Shown here one piece after another: positions 16,974 through 25,587 of a DNA stretch of 64,000 nucleotides. The position numbers and the translations under genes are program-made. This DNA is from Acidobacteriota bacterium (GTDB taxonomy: Bacteria > Acidobacteriota > Terriglobia > UBA7540). The notes beneath the pieces were generated by a model that saw nothing but the letters and a program-made list of their open reading frames with translations, did no database searches and had not been told where the DNA came from. Position 1 is the first letter of the stretch; each line of letters opens with the position of its first letter. The DNA lies in NCBI GenBank assembly GCA_023474345.1, contig JAMCXS010000023.1, positions 1-64,000 of the forward strand, given 5' to 3'.

Positions 16974-18491
16974 CTAAAGTCCTTTCTCCGCCAATTCAAA
17001 GGCCTTCAGCATGGCGCGAGCTTTGTTCATGGATTCCTGGTATTCGAGCGCGGGGACGGAATCGGCTACAATGCCGGCGCCGGCTTGCAGATAAGCATTT
17101 GAATCCTTGATAAGCACCGTGCGGATAACAATGCAAGAATTCAGATTGCCGGAAAAGTCAGCGTAGAGGACCGCGCCGCCGTAAAGGCCGCGCCTGGTGG
17201 GTTCAAGTTCATCAATAATTTCCATGGCGCGAACCTTGGGCGCCCCCGTCAAAGTTCCCGCCGGAAAGCAGGCGGCCAGCGCCGCATAACTATCAGCATC
17301 GGGTTTGAGTTGTCCCTTAATCAGGGAAACCAGGTGCATCACGTGCGAATAGCGCTCCACGAACATGATACGTTCCGGACGGACCGAGGAAAACTCCGAC
17401 ACCCGCCCGACATCGTTGCGTCCCAGATCAACCAGCATGATGTGTTCGGCGCGCTCTTTTTCGTCAGAGAGCAGGTCGGCCTCCAGGCGTTTGTCTTCAG
17501 CTTCTGTTTTGCCGCGCGGCCGAGTGCCGGCAATCGGACGGTATTCGACTTCGCGCCCTGTCACCTTGACCAGCATTTCCGGCGAAGACCCGAGCACGGT
17601 CACTTTGCCGAGCTGAAGGTAGTACATGTAGGGTGACGGGTTCACTACGCGCAGTGCCCGATAGACCTGGAAGGGAGGTACGCGGACAGGAACCGTCAAG
17701 CGTTGAGACAGAACCACCTGGAAAACATCTCCGGCGCGAATGTATTCCTTGCCGCGTTCAACCATCGTCTCATATCGTTTTTCCAGCATATTCGAGCGAA
17801 CCTGAAGCTTCCCTTGTGGGGGGCGAATACGGGGCAACCGCAACGGGCGCGAGAGCTTTCGCTCTAACCGGTCGAGTTCATGCACAGCGGCATCGTACTT
17901 GGCGCGAAGGCCGCCCGGGTCTTCTTCTGTGAGCACATTCGAGATCAGGAATAGCCGGTGCCGGACATGGTCAAAAGCAACCAAGGTCCGGAAATACATG
18001 AAAATAGCGTCGTCGGTTTCAATATCGGGTTCAACCCGCGCCGGCAAGCGCTCAAGCTGGCGTACAGCCTCGTAAGAGAGATAACCTACTGCTCCGGCAG
18101 TGAAGGGTGGCAAGCCGGGCAGCGTGACCGATCGGTATTTTGATCCTACCCGCCTCAAGAACTCGAAGACGTTGCCTGTTTCCTCAGTCTTCTGCCGCCC
18201 TCGAACCAATATGATTCGATCGCCGCGGCAGGAAATCACCTGAAACGGATCAACACCGAAAAACGTATAACGCCCAACCCGTTCTCCTCCTTCCACGCTC
18301 TCCAACAGAAAACAGTAGTGGGAATTGTTTCTTCCCTGAAGGTTTGGTCCCTTAAGAGCTTGCGGCTTAAGCCTCAGGAAGGCAGAAACCGGGCTGAGCA
18401 GGTCGGCCACAATGGTTCGGTATAAAGGCACAACCGTGCCCTGGTTCGCCAAGTGTCGGAATTCTGAAAAGTTGGGGGTTGTCTCAGTCAT
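16974..18491 (-). CDS. trpE: anthranilate synthase component I
   Basis: A 505-residue chorismate-utilising enzyme forming anthranilate with TrpG. The N-terminal region carries VPLYRTIVADLLSPVSAFLR and a tryptophan-site-like segment (FLLESVEGGERVGRYTF, the LLES motif of feedback-regulated TrpE). The catalytic domain carries YIRAGDVFQVVLSQR, SPEMLVKV, RPIAGTRPRG, LVDLGRNDVGRVS and the PAGTLTGAPKVRAMEIIDEL segment. Length is normal. The LLES residues suggest feedback inhibition by tryptophan (established for the family, not shown here). Upstream on the same strand are mscS and aroDE. Confidence 0.95.
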   Translation of the reverse strand: MTETTPNFSEFRHLANQGTVVPLYRTIVADLLSPVSAFLRLKPQALKGPNLQGRNNSHYCFLLESVEGGERVGRYTFFGVDPFQVISCRGDRIILVRGRQKTEETGNVFEFLRRVGSKYRSVTLPGLPPFTAGAVGYLSYEAVRQLERLPARVEPDIETDDAIFMYFRTLVAFDHVRHRLFLISNVLTEEDPGGLRAKYDAAVHELDRLERKLSRPLRLPRIRPPQGKLQVRSNMLEKRYETMVERGKEYIRAGDVFQVVLSQRLTVPVRVPPFQVYRALRVVNPSPYMYYLQLGKVTVLGSSPEMLVKVTGREVEYRPIAGTRPRGKTEAEDKRLEADLLSDEKERAEHIMLVDLGRNDVGRVSEFSSVRPERIMFVERYSHVMHLVSLIKGQLKPDADSYAALAACFPAGTLTGAPKVRAMEIIDELEPTRRGLYGGAVLYADFSGNLNSCIVIRTVLIKDSNAYLQAGAGIVADSVPALEYQESMNKARAMLKAFELAEKGL

Positions 18492-18553
18492 GCTGGCAAT
18501 GGGGTTAAGGAGTGATTGCTGCCGGTTGCGGGGGGCGTAATGCCACCGAACGC

Positions 18554-19576
18554 CTAATCCTCCTTCACTTTCTCTCCCTCCGCCTCCGCCGATTGCGCTT
18601 CACGAGATGGCCTCACTAGCGCCTGCTGAGAGCGTTCATCAAGCACCTCGCGGATTAACGATTTCAACTGCTCACGGTCATCTTCTGAGCGAATCGTAAA
18701 AGGCTTGCTGGCTTCTCCAAAATAAATGCTTCTGTGCGGGAAGGGCATCTCGATGCCCAATTCATCAAATTTCTTTTTAATGCGGCGATTCATTTCGCGC
18801 CCCACCGTCCATTGCTGAATGGGCAGCGTCTTAAACCGGGCCTTGATGATGACTGCCGAATCCCCGAACTCATCAACGCCGAGAACCTCCAAGGGCTCCA
18901 GAATCAGCGGCTTGTACTTCTCCTCGTCCATCATCTCGTCGCCAAGCTGCTTGACGACTTCAATGACGCGGTCGGTATCCTCTTTGTACGCTACTCCGAT
19001 ATTGAATACGTAATAGGAATACCCGTGCGTCATATTGGAAAGACTCGTAATCGCACCGTTTGGAAAGACGTGAATGGTCCCGTCCAAGCTGCGGAGCACA
19101 ATGGTCCTCAAGTTGATTTGTTCCACGAGACCACCCGTGCCGTTGATAATCGCCACATCGTTTACGTGCACTTGGTTCTCGAGCAGCATGAACAAACCGG
19201 AAACCAAGTCACGGACAAGGTTTTGGGCGCCAAAGCCTATTGCTAAGCCAACTACGCCTGCCCCGGCCAGTATGGGACCTACGTCAAACCCGGCTTCTTT
19301 AAGCGCCATAATGATAGCGACGATCCAGATTACGACCACGACCGTTTTGCGGAAGTGGCCGCTCAAGGTCGCGGCGCGTTTTTCCAGTTCAATATCAGCC
19401 CTGCCACGCCGCTTCATGTTGTCAACAATCTGCACTCTGATCTTGGGAATTGATTTGTTAAGAATTTTGGCGGTGACGAAGGCGGCAAGCAGGATTGCAA
19501 TGATCCGAATAAAATGATCGACGAGCGCGTACAAACTGGATACCGACAGAGTCTGGGGCATAGAAATTAGTAACAT
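18554..19576 (-). CDS. mscS: small-conductance mechanosensitive channel (MscS family)
   Basis: A 340-residue inner-membrane channel. Hydrophobic helices lie at about 15-40 and 72-92. The pore helix region has the Gly/Ala-rich pattern GPILAGAGVVGLAIGFGAQN followed by LVRDLVSGLFMLLENQV, both characteristic of MscS. A cytoplasmic beta/alpha-beta domain follows (VNDVAIINGTGGLVEQINLR, VFPNGAI). The C-terminal 35 residues are charged. It would open on membrane tension during hypo-osmotic shock. It lies between aroDE and trpE on the same strand. An alternative start at Met6 (19561) is possible. Confidence 0.9.
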   Translation of the reverse strand: MLLISMPQTLSVSSLYALVDHFIRIIAILLAAFVTAKILNKSIPKIRVQIVDNMKRRGRADIELEKRAATLSGHFRKTVVVVIWIVAIIMALKEAGFDVGPILAGAGVVGLAIGFGAQNLVRDLVSGLFMLLENQVHVNDVAIINGTGGLVEQINLRTIVLRSLDGTIHVFPNGAITSLSNMTHGYSYYVFNIGVAYKEDTDRVIEVVKQLGDEMMDEEKYKPLILEPLEVLGVDEFGDSAVIIKARFKTLPIQQWTVGREMNRRIKKKFDELGIEMPFPHRSIYFGEASKPFTIRSEDDREQLKSLIREVLDERSQQALVRPSREAQSAEAEGEKVKED

Positions 19577-19800
19577 ACCAAAACTCGCTTGCAGGATTTC
19601 ATGGGTCGCGCCCGTTTGCCCAAACCGGTTAGCTGGGGGATAGAAACCGAGGGCACTTCAACAACTTAAGACTTTCTCCCGGTAGATGTCAAACCAAGGC
19701 TGCAATGGCAAGCGCTGAGCCGGCGGATACTTTCGGAATTCTCCGCAGAGGAATAGCATAACCCAGCCACTTGTAAAGGAAAGAGATTGCCCGGTTTGGT

Positions 19801-21318
19801 CTAGCCGGCGGCGGAATGATTAATCGCCTGGCGGACAGCTTGTTCCATAAGCGCGCGCGGGGCTGGCTGGCCGGTCCATATCTCAAATTGCCGCGCTCCT
19901 TGCGCCACCAGCATCTCGATTCCGGAGATTGTTACCAACCCGCGCCCGCGGGCATCGGAGAGAAAGCGGGTTTCAAGAGGGTAGTAGACCATGTCAAAGA
20001 CCACTCGGGTCCGCAGCCGTGCAAGGTCGATAGGTGAAACTTCCGTGTAAGGAGGCATTCCTACCGGAGTGGCATTGATGACCGCATCCACGTCCAGGCC
20101 GTCAGCGCTATCCCATGGGATGGCTTGAGCGCCAACACAACGAGCGAGGCTGCGCGCCGCCGCTTCGCGCCGAGCTGCGATAAGAATTTGCGCATTCTTG
20201 GCGCGCAACGCGTACGCCGCAGCCCGCGCGGCGCCACCCGCGCCGAGGATCAAGATGCGGCTCCCTTCGAGCCGCAACCGCTTGGTCAGGACTTCGATGA
20301 CGGCTGCGGAATCGGTGTTCCAACCCATCCATTTGCCGTGGCGAATAGCCACCGTATTGCACGCCCCGATCTCCGCCGCGAGGGGATCGACCCACGTAAG
20401 TTTCCGCAGGATGGATCTCTTGAAAGGCATGGTGACGCTGAATCCCGCAAACCCGAGGGAACGTGCGAAATTGAGGAAATCCCTCAAATGTTCTGTCTGG
20501 CAAGGTAAATACAATGCATTCACGCGCTTGGCCTGGAACGCGATGTTCTGCATCACGGGAGAAAGCGACATCGAGGCCTTGGTCCCAACCACGCCGAACA
20601 ATTCCGTGTGACGGTCGAGATGCTCAATACGGTAAACTCCGCGCATAACTTCCGCCGGAAGCTGCCCATCTGCGACTCCGGTGTGGTTCCCCGTCGAGGC
20701 GTACGTGAACGGACAACCCCACTGGAAAGCCAGCAGCCGGGAACAAATGCCGGCGCTTCCCATGGCGTGAGCGACCAGCATCGGGTGATGGCGACGACGA
20801 TGCGCCTTCAGCAACTTGAGAACCTTCAAGTTATCCTGAAGCGTGCGTGCGTAGCTTGCAATCTTCACCACCTGGGCCGGCAGACGAACAAGTTTGCGAT
20901 AGATCGCCCCCAGCGCCGGCGTACTGCGGTAGTTATGATAGGAAACAATAATCTTGGAAGAAGCGAATTGCTTGGCCCAAGTGTCCCGCAAGGTGGACAC
21001 GGACTCAATTTCAATATCCACCCATTGGCAACCGGCGCGAGCCGCCGCCTTCAGGATGTTAAGTTGCTCCTCAATAGATCCCTGAAACTGACCTCCTGCC
21101 GCTTGGCGCCGACACGTAGCGATAGTTTGCGGATAGTGCAAACGAACGAGCATTTGATGGAGGTTAGATTCAAGCCCGTCGTAATCGCGCAGATAGTCCA
21201 AACGGAGCTCAAAGCCCAACGTTGGAGATGTTCCGAGGGAAGAGATGTGCTTCTCGACCGTGTCCAAACTGGTCGCTGGCAGACTAACAAAGATGCGAGG
21301 AATAGCAGATTTTGCCAA
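19801..21318 (-). CDS. aroDE: bifunctional 3-dehydroquinate dehydratase / shikimate dehydrogenase
   Basis: A 505-residue fusion catalysing two consecutive shikimate-pathway steps. Residues about 5-225 are a type I dehydroquinase: GFELRLDYL, IIVSYHNYRSTP (catalytic His region) and VVKIASYARTL (Schiff-base Lys). Residues about 235-500 are shikimate dehydrogenase: LFGVVGTKASMSLSPVMQN, FSVTMPFKRSIL (catalytic Lys), NTDSAAVIEVL, the Rossmann loop ILILGAGGAARAAAYAL and VINATPVGMPP. The fusion is familiar from plants and some bacterial groups. It feeds the chorismate used by TrpE and TrpG nearby. A 224-bp gap separates it from mscS. Confidence 0.94.
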   Translation of the reverse strand: MAKSAIPRIFVSLPATSLDTVEKHISSLGTSPTLGFELRLDYLRDYDGLESNLHQMLVRLHYPQTIATCRRQAAGGQFQGSIEEQLNILKAAARAGCQWVDIEIESVSTLRDTWAKQFASSKIIVSYHNYRSTPALGAIYRKLVRLPAQVVKIASYARTLQDNLKVLKLLKAHRRRHHPMLVAHAMGSAGICSRLLAFQWGCPFTYASTGNHTGVADGQLPAEVMRGVYRIEHLDRHTELFGVVGTKASMSLSPVMQNIAFQAKRVNALYLPCQTEHLRDFLNFARSLGFAGFSVTMPFKRSILRKLTWVDPLAAEIGACNTVAIRHGKWMGWNTDSAAVIEVLTKRLRLEGSRILILGAGGAARAAAYALRAKNAQILIAARREAAARSLARCVGAQAIPWDSADGLDVDAVINATPVGMPPYTEVSPIDLARLRTRVVFDMVYYPLETRFLSDARGRGLVTISGIEMLVAQGARQFEIWTGQPAPRALMEQAVRQAINHSAAG

Positions 21319-21585
21319 GTCTTTTCCCTGTGCAGACGGCCCTTGCCAGTTGCAAACGGCTAATTATAAAGTATTTGCGCCACATCGGGAAGAAAAATTT
21401 GGAGCGCTTGTATCCGAATCTCATCTGGGGGGCGTGCGGATTGTCCCAACACGCTTCCAACAACAGAAACAGGCCACTCTGCAGGTAGGCGAATGGTGAC
21501 AGTCACGTTCATAATTAAACGGGTCGCGGCTTTCTCCCTTAAAGGTATCGTCCCCAGGCGTCTCAGAATGCCGTAAAATCCCGTT

Positions 21586-23013
21586 ATGAGGTTGGCAATG
21601 AAAAGCGTCCTCTCCGTCGCAATGCTTTTTGTGTTTGGGATTCGCCTTTCTGCGGCTTTGCCGGTCGAATCGTCAGCAGATGCCGCGCCCTGCCTTAATT
21701 GGACGGAATACGAGAACGCGACTGTTCGGCTGATGCGCAAATACCTCCGGATTGAGACTTCCAATCCTCCCGGGAACGAACTGGAAGCGGCCGAGTTCTT
21801 TCACCGCCTGTTCGACGCAAACGGCATTCCTAATACGGTTTTCTCCGTGGCGCCCAAGCGAGCGGACATCTACGCCATCCTGAAGGGTAACGGAACCCTC
21901 CGCCCGATTATTTTGCTGAACCATATGGATGTAGTCCGGGCGGTCCCTCAGGATTGGAAAGTCCCGCCATTTTCGGGCGAAATCCTGAACGGAATGATGT
22001 ACGGCCGGGGGGCGCTGGACATGAAGGATATCGGGTTGTTGCAGGCCATGGTCATGATCATAGTGGCCAATGAGCAGCTCCATCTCAAGCGTGACCTGAT
22101 TTTCCTCGGGACTGCGGATGAAGAAATTGGTGATACTGGCACACTGTGGTTTCTGGCTCACCACGCTGATTTGCTCCGTCACGCAGCCTATCTTCTGACG
22201 GAGGGGGGAACGTCCGTGACGTATCCCGGCAAGGGCGCGTTTTATGGGATCGATGTGGCGGAAAAAGCACCGTTTTGGATCCGAGCCACGGCTCGGGGAC
22301 GGGGAGGCCATGGGGCCATTCCCATTCCTGACTCGGCGCCTAATCGTCTGGTGGAGGCGATGGATCGCGTTATCCAATGGCAAACGCCGATTCACGTGCT
22401 GCCGGTGGTCGAAGAGTATTTCCACCAGATTGCCCGATTGCAGGAAGAGCCCTTCAGAGATGATTTCTTAAACCTTCGTGAATCTCTTAAGAACCCCGAA
22501 TTTCGCAACGCTCTCCTGAGCGACTCGGACTTCAATTACTTGTTGCGCGATACGGTATCGTTAACTGTCCTGCGTGCAGGCGAGCAGACCAATGTGATTC
22601 CTGACGCGGCTTATTCCGAACTCGATGTACGCTTGCTGCCGGGGGATGATCCGCAGGATTTCCTTGCTCAACTCCGGAAAGTTGTTAGAGATCCCGCGAT
22701 TAATCTGGAACCCGTCGGGCAATTTAGAGCGCCCAATTCTTCTCCTATCACGACGATGCTCTATCGGGTAATCGAAGAAGTTGTTCACCAGCACGACCCC
22801 CAGGCGGTTATTGCGCCCGAACTCAATGGCGGTTACACCGAAAGCCAGATGTTCCGGCCGCTTGGAATCACTGCTTACGGATTCAGCCCGGTTAAGGTAA
22901 GCCCGGAAGTGGAGGAAACCCAACACGCCGCGAATGAGCGAGTGCCGGTCGAGCAACTCCGGCAAGGGCTGAAAATACTTTTTGAAGTGGTGACAAGGGC
23001 GGCCAATCAATAG
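21586..23013 (+). CDS. M20-family metallopeptidase/amidohydrolase, exported
   Basis: A 475-residue protein with a signal peptide (MRLAMKSVLSVAMLFVFGIR). It has M20 di-zinc features: ILLNHMDVVRAVP (H-x-D), MMYGRGALDMKDIGLLQA (bridging Asp), GTADEEIGDTGTLWF (the Glu-Glu pair) and a C-terminal YTESQMFRPLGITAYGFSP. A dimerisation domain lies between (RGRGGHGAIPIPDSAPN). It would hydrolyse peptides or acylated amino acids in the periplasm. The Nudix gene starts 10 bp after its stop, so the pair is probably co-transcribed. Confidence 0.9.
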   Translation: MRLAMKSVLSVAMLFVFGIRLSAALPVESSADAAPCLNWTEYENATVRLMRKYLRIETSNPPGNELEAAEFFHRLFDANGIPNTVFSVAPKRADIYAILKGNGTLRPIILLNHMDVVRAVPQDWKVPPFSGEILNGMMYGRGALDMKDIGLLQAMVMIIVANEQLHLKRDLIFLGTADEEIGDTGTLWFLAHHADLLRHAAYLLTEGGTSVTYPGKGAFYGIDVAEKAPFWIRATARGRGGHGAIPIPDSAPNRLVEAMDRVIQWQTPIHVLPVVEEYFHQIARLQEEPFRDDFLNLRESLKNPEFRNALLSDSDFNYLLRDTVSLTVLRAGEQTNVIPDAAYSELDVRLLPGDDPQDFLAQLRKVVRDPAINLEPVGQFRAPNSSPITTMLYRVIEEVVHQHDPQAVIAPELNGGYTESQMFRPLGITAYGFSPVKVSPEVEETQHAANERVPVEQLRQGLKILFEVVTRAANQ

Positions 23014-23023
23014 AGCAGGCTCC

Positions 23024-23497
23024 ATGAAGCGTGAATATCCTAAGCAACCTATCGTCGCTGTGGGCGGCGTGGTGATTCAAGGCAGCCGCGTTCTGCTGGT
23101 CCGGCGCGGGCGGGAACCGCACAAGGGCGAGTGGTCGATTCCCGGCGGAATGCTGGAACTGGGAGAAAGCCTGGTCGAAGGAGTGCGCCGCGAGATTCGA
23201 GAAGAAACCGGAGTGCACGTGGAACCGCTGGAAATCCTCGGTGTTTTTGACCGCATTCAAAAAAAAGGACCGCGCGTCCAATACCATTACGTTATCGTCG
23301 ACTATGCTTGCCGCCGGACCGGCGGGCGATTGAACTCCGGAAGCGACGTGCTTGATGCCCGTTGGGTCAAACGTGAGGAGTTGCCGGACTACTGCGTCGC
23401 TCAGAAAGCGGCCTTGGTGATCGCTCGTGCCTTCAAGTTCGCCGAAAAATCCCCAAAAGTCCCATCCGCCCCCAAAGACGCAGAACAGGCTTTGTGA
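23024..23497 (+). CDS. Nudix hydrolase
   Basis: A 157-residue Nudix-fold protein, which would hydrolyse a nucleoside diphosphate linked to another moiety. The Nudix box is complete: GGMLELGESLVEGVRREIRE continuing into ETGV, matching G-x5-E-x7-REUxEExGU. It starts MKREYPKQPIVAVGGVVIQG. PHKGEWSIPGG before the box resembles the ADP-sugar/NADH-type pyrophosphatase subgroup, but the substrate cannot be assigned. The C-terminal 20 residues are a charged tail. Co-directional with the M20 peptidase. Confidence 0.9.
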   Translation: MKREYPKQPIVAVGGVVIQGSRVLLVRRGREPHKGEWSIPGGMLELGESLVEGVRREIREETGVHVEPLEILGVFDRIQKKGPRVQYHYVIVDYACRRTGGRLNSGSDVLDARWVKREELPDYCVAQKAALVIARAFKFAEKSPKVPSAPKDAEQAL

Positions 23498-23544
23498 AAA
23501 CCTTGCCTGGGCTTTGGCTACCTCAGATTCCAGCGCCCAAAATC

Positions 23545-23583
23545 AAAAACCCCTGGCCTTGCTCGGACAGCAAGACCAGGGGG
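23545..23583 (-). terminator. strong intrinsic terminator of a minus-strand transcript
   Basis: A 14-position stem with one mismatch (CCCCTGGCCTTGCT at 23550-23563 against AGCAAGACCAGGGG at 23569-23582) and a 5-nt loop. On the minus strand it is followed directly by TTTTTG. It lies at the end of the putative small transcript that starts near 23766, about 48 bp after the Nudix stop on the other strand. There is no T-run on the plus-strand side. Confidence 0.8.
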
Positions 23584-23702
23584 CGGATACTGACTAGGAT
23601 TGGCTTCCCCGAACTTAGCAGGGAACTGGCGCTGCCTAGCGCCGTGCCATTATTCCTCTCTTCGCTAGCGAGAGGTCCTTACAAACTAGCACTAGCGAGC
23701 GC

Positions 23703-23744
23703 CTAAGCCTCAGCACCCTCGCTACAGTTACAATCAATTTGCAT
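23703..23744 (-). CDS. 13-residue micro-ORF with an exceptionally strong ribosome-binding site
   Basis: ATG to TAG encodes MQIDCNCSEGAEA. AGAAAGGAGGTGATCC (23760-23745) directly precedes the ATG and is the complement of the usual bacterial 16S 3' end over 16 nt, with GGAGG 6 nt from the start codon. A promoter lies just upstream, so the leader would be only about 20 nt. The peptide is acidic with a Cys-x-Cys pair. I recognise no family. It might be a functional peptide, a leader peptide, or the outcome of a ribosome-binding RNA element without peptide function. Confidence 0.45.
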   Translation of the reverse strand: MQIDCNCSEGAEA

Positions 23745-23772
23745 GGATCACCTCCTTTCTAGCGTGACTCCG

Positions 23773-23801
23773 ATATTAAAGGCCTCCAGAAGTTGAGTCA
23801 A
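23773..23801 (-). promoter_or_regulatory. sigma70-type promoter of the small transcript
   Basis: On the minus strand, TTGACT (23801-23796), a 17-bp spacer, then TAATAT (23778-23773); shifting by one gives TTTAAT with a 16-bp spacer. The predicted start is about 23766, immediately ahead of the strong ribosome-binding site. It lies 24-52 bp after the GT2 stop codon, so it is downstream of, and separate from, that gene. Confidence 0.6.
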
Positions 23802-23824
23802 GAAAAAAATGCATGGAAAAGATT

Positions 23825-24559
23825 TCAGGCGAAGTATTGATGCCTCCAGGAACGCCACCTCAGTGCCAGCAGATCGAAGAACATGCGAATTGAATCGCGC
23901 AGAAAGTGGACTTTCGTGGCCGGGTTATCATTCCACCGCACTGGCACTTCCACGATCTTTCCGCCCATGCGGTGGATCAAAAACAACACCTCCGGATCAA
24001 ACCCAAATCGCTCCACCCGCTGTAACTCAAAAGCCCTCCGGGTTGTGGCCCTCCGAAACAGTTTGAAGCCACACTGGGTATCGCGAATGTTGAGGCCGGT
24101 AAGCAGGCGCACAAAAAAATTGAAGCACCGGCCGGCGAACTCGCGAGTCCATGGCTGGTGGATGCCAATCAACTTCCGGTCGAGCGCCCGGGACCCCACG
24201 GCCGCGTCACTCGACGACGACTCCATCGCCGCAAGCAGCTTGTCGGTCTCCTCAATTGGAGCGGACAGGTCGGCGTCGGTGAACAGGATGACGTCACCGT
24301 GCGCTTCAAGCATCCCGCGCCGCACGCTGAACCCTTTGCCCCGGTTTACCTCGTTTTGAAGGATCCGCGTGTGGGGCCACAAGGACTGAAGCTGACGGAA
24401 CAAGTCGGGTGTGGAGTCGCTCGATCCATCGTCCACCAGGATCAGTTCGGTGACGAATGGCCTCGAAGCGACGTACCTCCGCACGCCTTCAAGCGCTTCC
24501 CCCATCCTCGACGCTTCGTTGTAAGCGGGAATGACGATACTTAAGTATGGCGTAGCCAT
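23825..24559 (-). CDS. family 2 glycosyltransferase (dolichyl/polyprenyl-phosphate type)
   Basis: A 244-residue GT-A enzyme resembling polyprenyl-phosphate hexosyltransferases (DPM1/ALG5-like). Motifs: LSIVIPAYNEASRMGEAL, ELILVDDGSSDSTPDL, NRGKGFSVRRGMLEAHGD, LFTDADLSAPIEE (the D-x-D metal site), RDTQCGFKLFRR and FGFDPEVLFLIHRMG. There is no membrane segment. It probably charges undecaprenyl phosphate with a sugar for envelope glycans. It stands alone on the minus strand, followed by the small transcript unit. Confidence 0.9.
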   Translation of the reverse strand: MATPYLSIVIPAYNEASRMGEALEGVRRYVASRPFVTELILVDDGSSDSTPDLFRQLQSLWPHTRILQNEVNRGKGFSVRRGMLEAHGDVILFTDADLSAPIEETDKLLAAMESSSSDAAVGSRALDRKLIGIHQPWTREFAGRCFNFFVRLLTGLNIRDTQCGFKLFRRATTRRAFELQRVERFGFDPEVLFLIHRMGGKIVEVPVRWNDNPATKVHFLRDSIRMFFDLLALRWRSWRHQYFA

Positions 24560-24741
24560 CGAGGCAGACTATAATTCGGGAGCGTTCCGGATTGCAATGG
24601 CATTCTAGGCTAAAGGCAGTCTAACCGCCAAACCATGAAACACGCTATGTTCTGGGAAAACGAACTGGAAACCGTCCCACATTGCCTTGCTATTTAGCCC
24701 TTGCACATTTCTGAAGATTGTAATATATTACATCGCCAGTT

Positions 24742-25473
24742 ATGGTCTGGCTTTGGGAAGGCGGAATTTTATTGGTGGTTGCCCTTGGGCTTCGGCGTGT
24801 ACTGCACATGGGTTGCCACGACATTTCGACTGATGCGTTGGCCCGGCGACGCACACCGCAAGTCGAACCTGTTTATCGGCCGGTTGCTTCGGAAATTGAA
24901 GCTCGCAGTACAATCCTTGCCGTCTCCCTTAACGACGCCTTCGAAGAACAAAAGGCTGGGGAATTCGAAGCGGCTTGCTGCATGGTCAGTTTATTCGCCA
25001 GCGAATGGGACCGCCTGACCGGGCTGGTTCAGGACCTGCAACAATTGGCCCTCAAATATCTCCCCGCGGTGGATTTGCCAGTCCCCGCACGCAACCTGGA
25101 TGCTGGCCACTTCCGGTCAGGAACTATGATCGAATTCGTCAGATTCCATGGTTTCGTGGATCAATTCGTTTTCCGTCCAAAACTTCGTTTCCAATTACAT
25201 CTCCGGCTGCAGCGTCAGGCCATTGCAATGCTCAGTGAAGAATTTCATCGCACATGCAGCAGAACGGATGGGGATGGCGAGTTGCTTGGATACACTTTGA
25301 CGCAACTCGATTTGTACTTTCACGATCTGGACCGGCTTGCCAAGGAAACCTTGCTCGCGTTACGGGCGGAGTTATCCTGCCTGCCCGGGTATGTTTTGGC
25401 CGACGTCAATGTTGAAATTCAAGACCTCATCAACCACGGCGTGTTAAAACCTCTGGTTCCCGCAGCTCGATAA
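24742..25473 (+). CDS. protein of unknown function with an N-terminal hydrophobic segment
   Basis: A 243-residue frame starting MVWLWEGGILLVVALGLRR, which could be a signal anchor. The rest is mostly helical by composition, without glycine loops or conserved catalytic motifs; it includes a histidine-containing segment (FHGFVDQFVFRPKLRFQLHL) and ends in LINHGVLKPLVPAAR. No strong ribosome-binding site precedes the ATG. I recognise no family. The long clean frame and the absence of competing frames favour a real gene. Confidence 0.6.
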   Translation: MVWLWEGGILLVVALGLRRVLHMGCHDISTDALARRRTPQVEPVYRPVASEIEARSTILAVSLNDAFEEQKAGEFEAACCMVSLFASEWDRLTGLVQDLQQLALKYLPAVDLPVPARNLDAGHFRSGTMIEFVRFHGFVDQFVFRPKLRFQLHLRLQRQAIAMLSEEFHRTCSRTDGDGELLGYTLTQLDLYFHDLDRLAKETLLALRAELSCLPGYVLADVNVEIQDLINHGVLKPLVPAAR

Positions 25474-25587
25474 ACTCGATAAACCTCGCCATCTACAAAC
25501 TTGAAGGGAAAATTCTTGCCGACGAATGTAGGTCCACTCCGCGCGTGGTGGATTCCGCCGGAGCGGACCATAATCCCGCTTCAATTT

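Larger units (their letters stand above)
23545..23766 (-). ncRNA. putative structured small transcript carrying one or two micro-ORFs
   Basis: Inferred from a promoter (-35 TTGACT, 17 bp, TAATAT) and a strong intrinsic terminator about 220 bp apart on the same strand. Between them lie the micro-ORF at 23744-23703, a second micro-ORF (ATG GCA CGG CGC TAG, 23650-23636, preceded by GAGAGG), and hairpins such as GGCGCT-GCCT-AGCGCC (23629-23644) and CCTCTC/GAGAGG around 23655-23675. The first bases of the predicted RNA form a 16-nt match to the complement of the 16S rRNA tail. I do not recognise an Rfam family. It lies downstream of the GT2 gene on the same strand, so readthrough from that gene is an alternative source. 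Confidence 0.5.

Noticed and set aside
23745-23760. Possible relic of a 16S rRNA 3' end
   Set aside because: Only 16 nt match, nothing of the upstream 16S sequence is present, and its placement before an ATG and after a promoter on the opposite strand explains it better as a ribosome-binding site.
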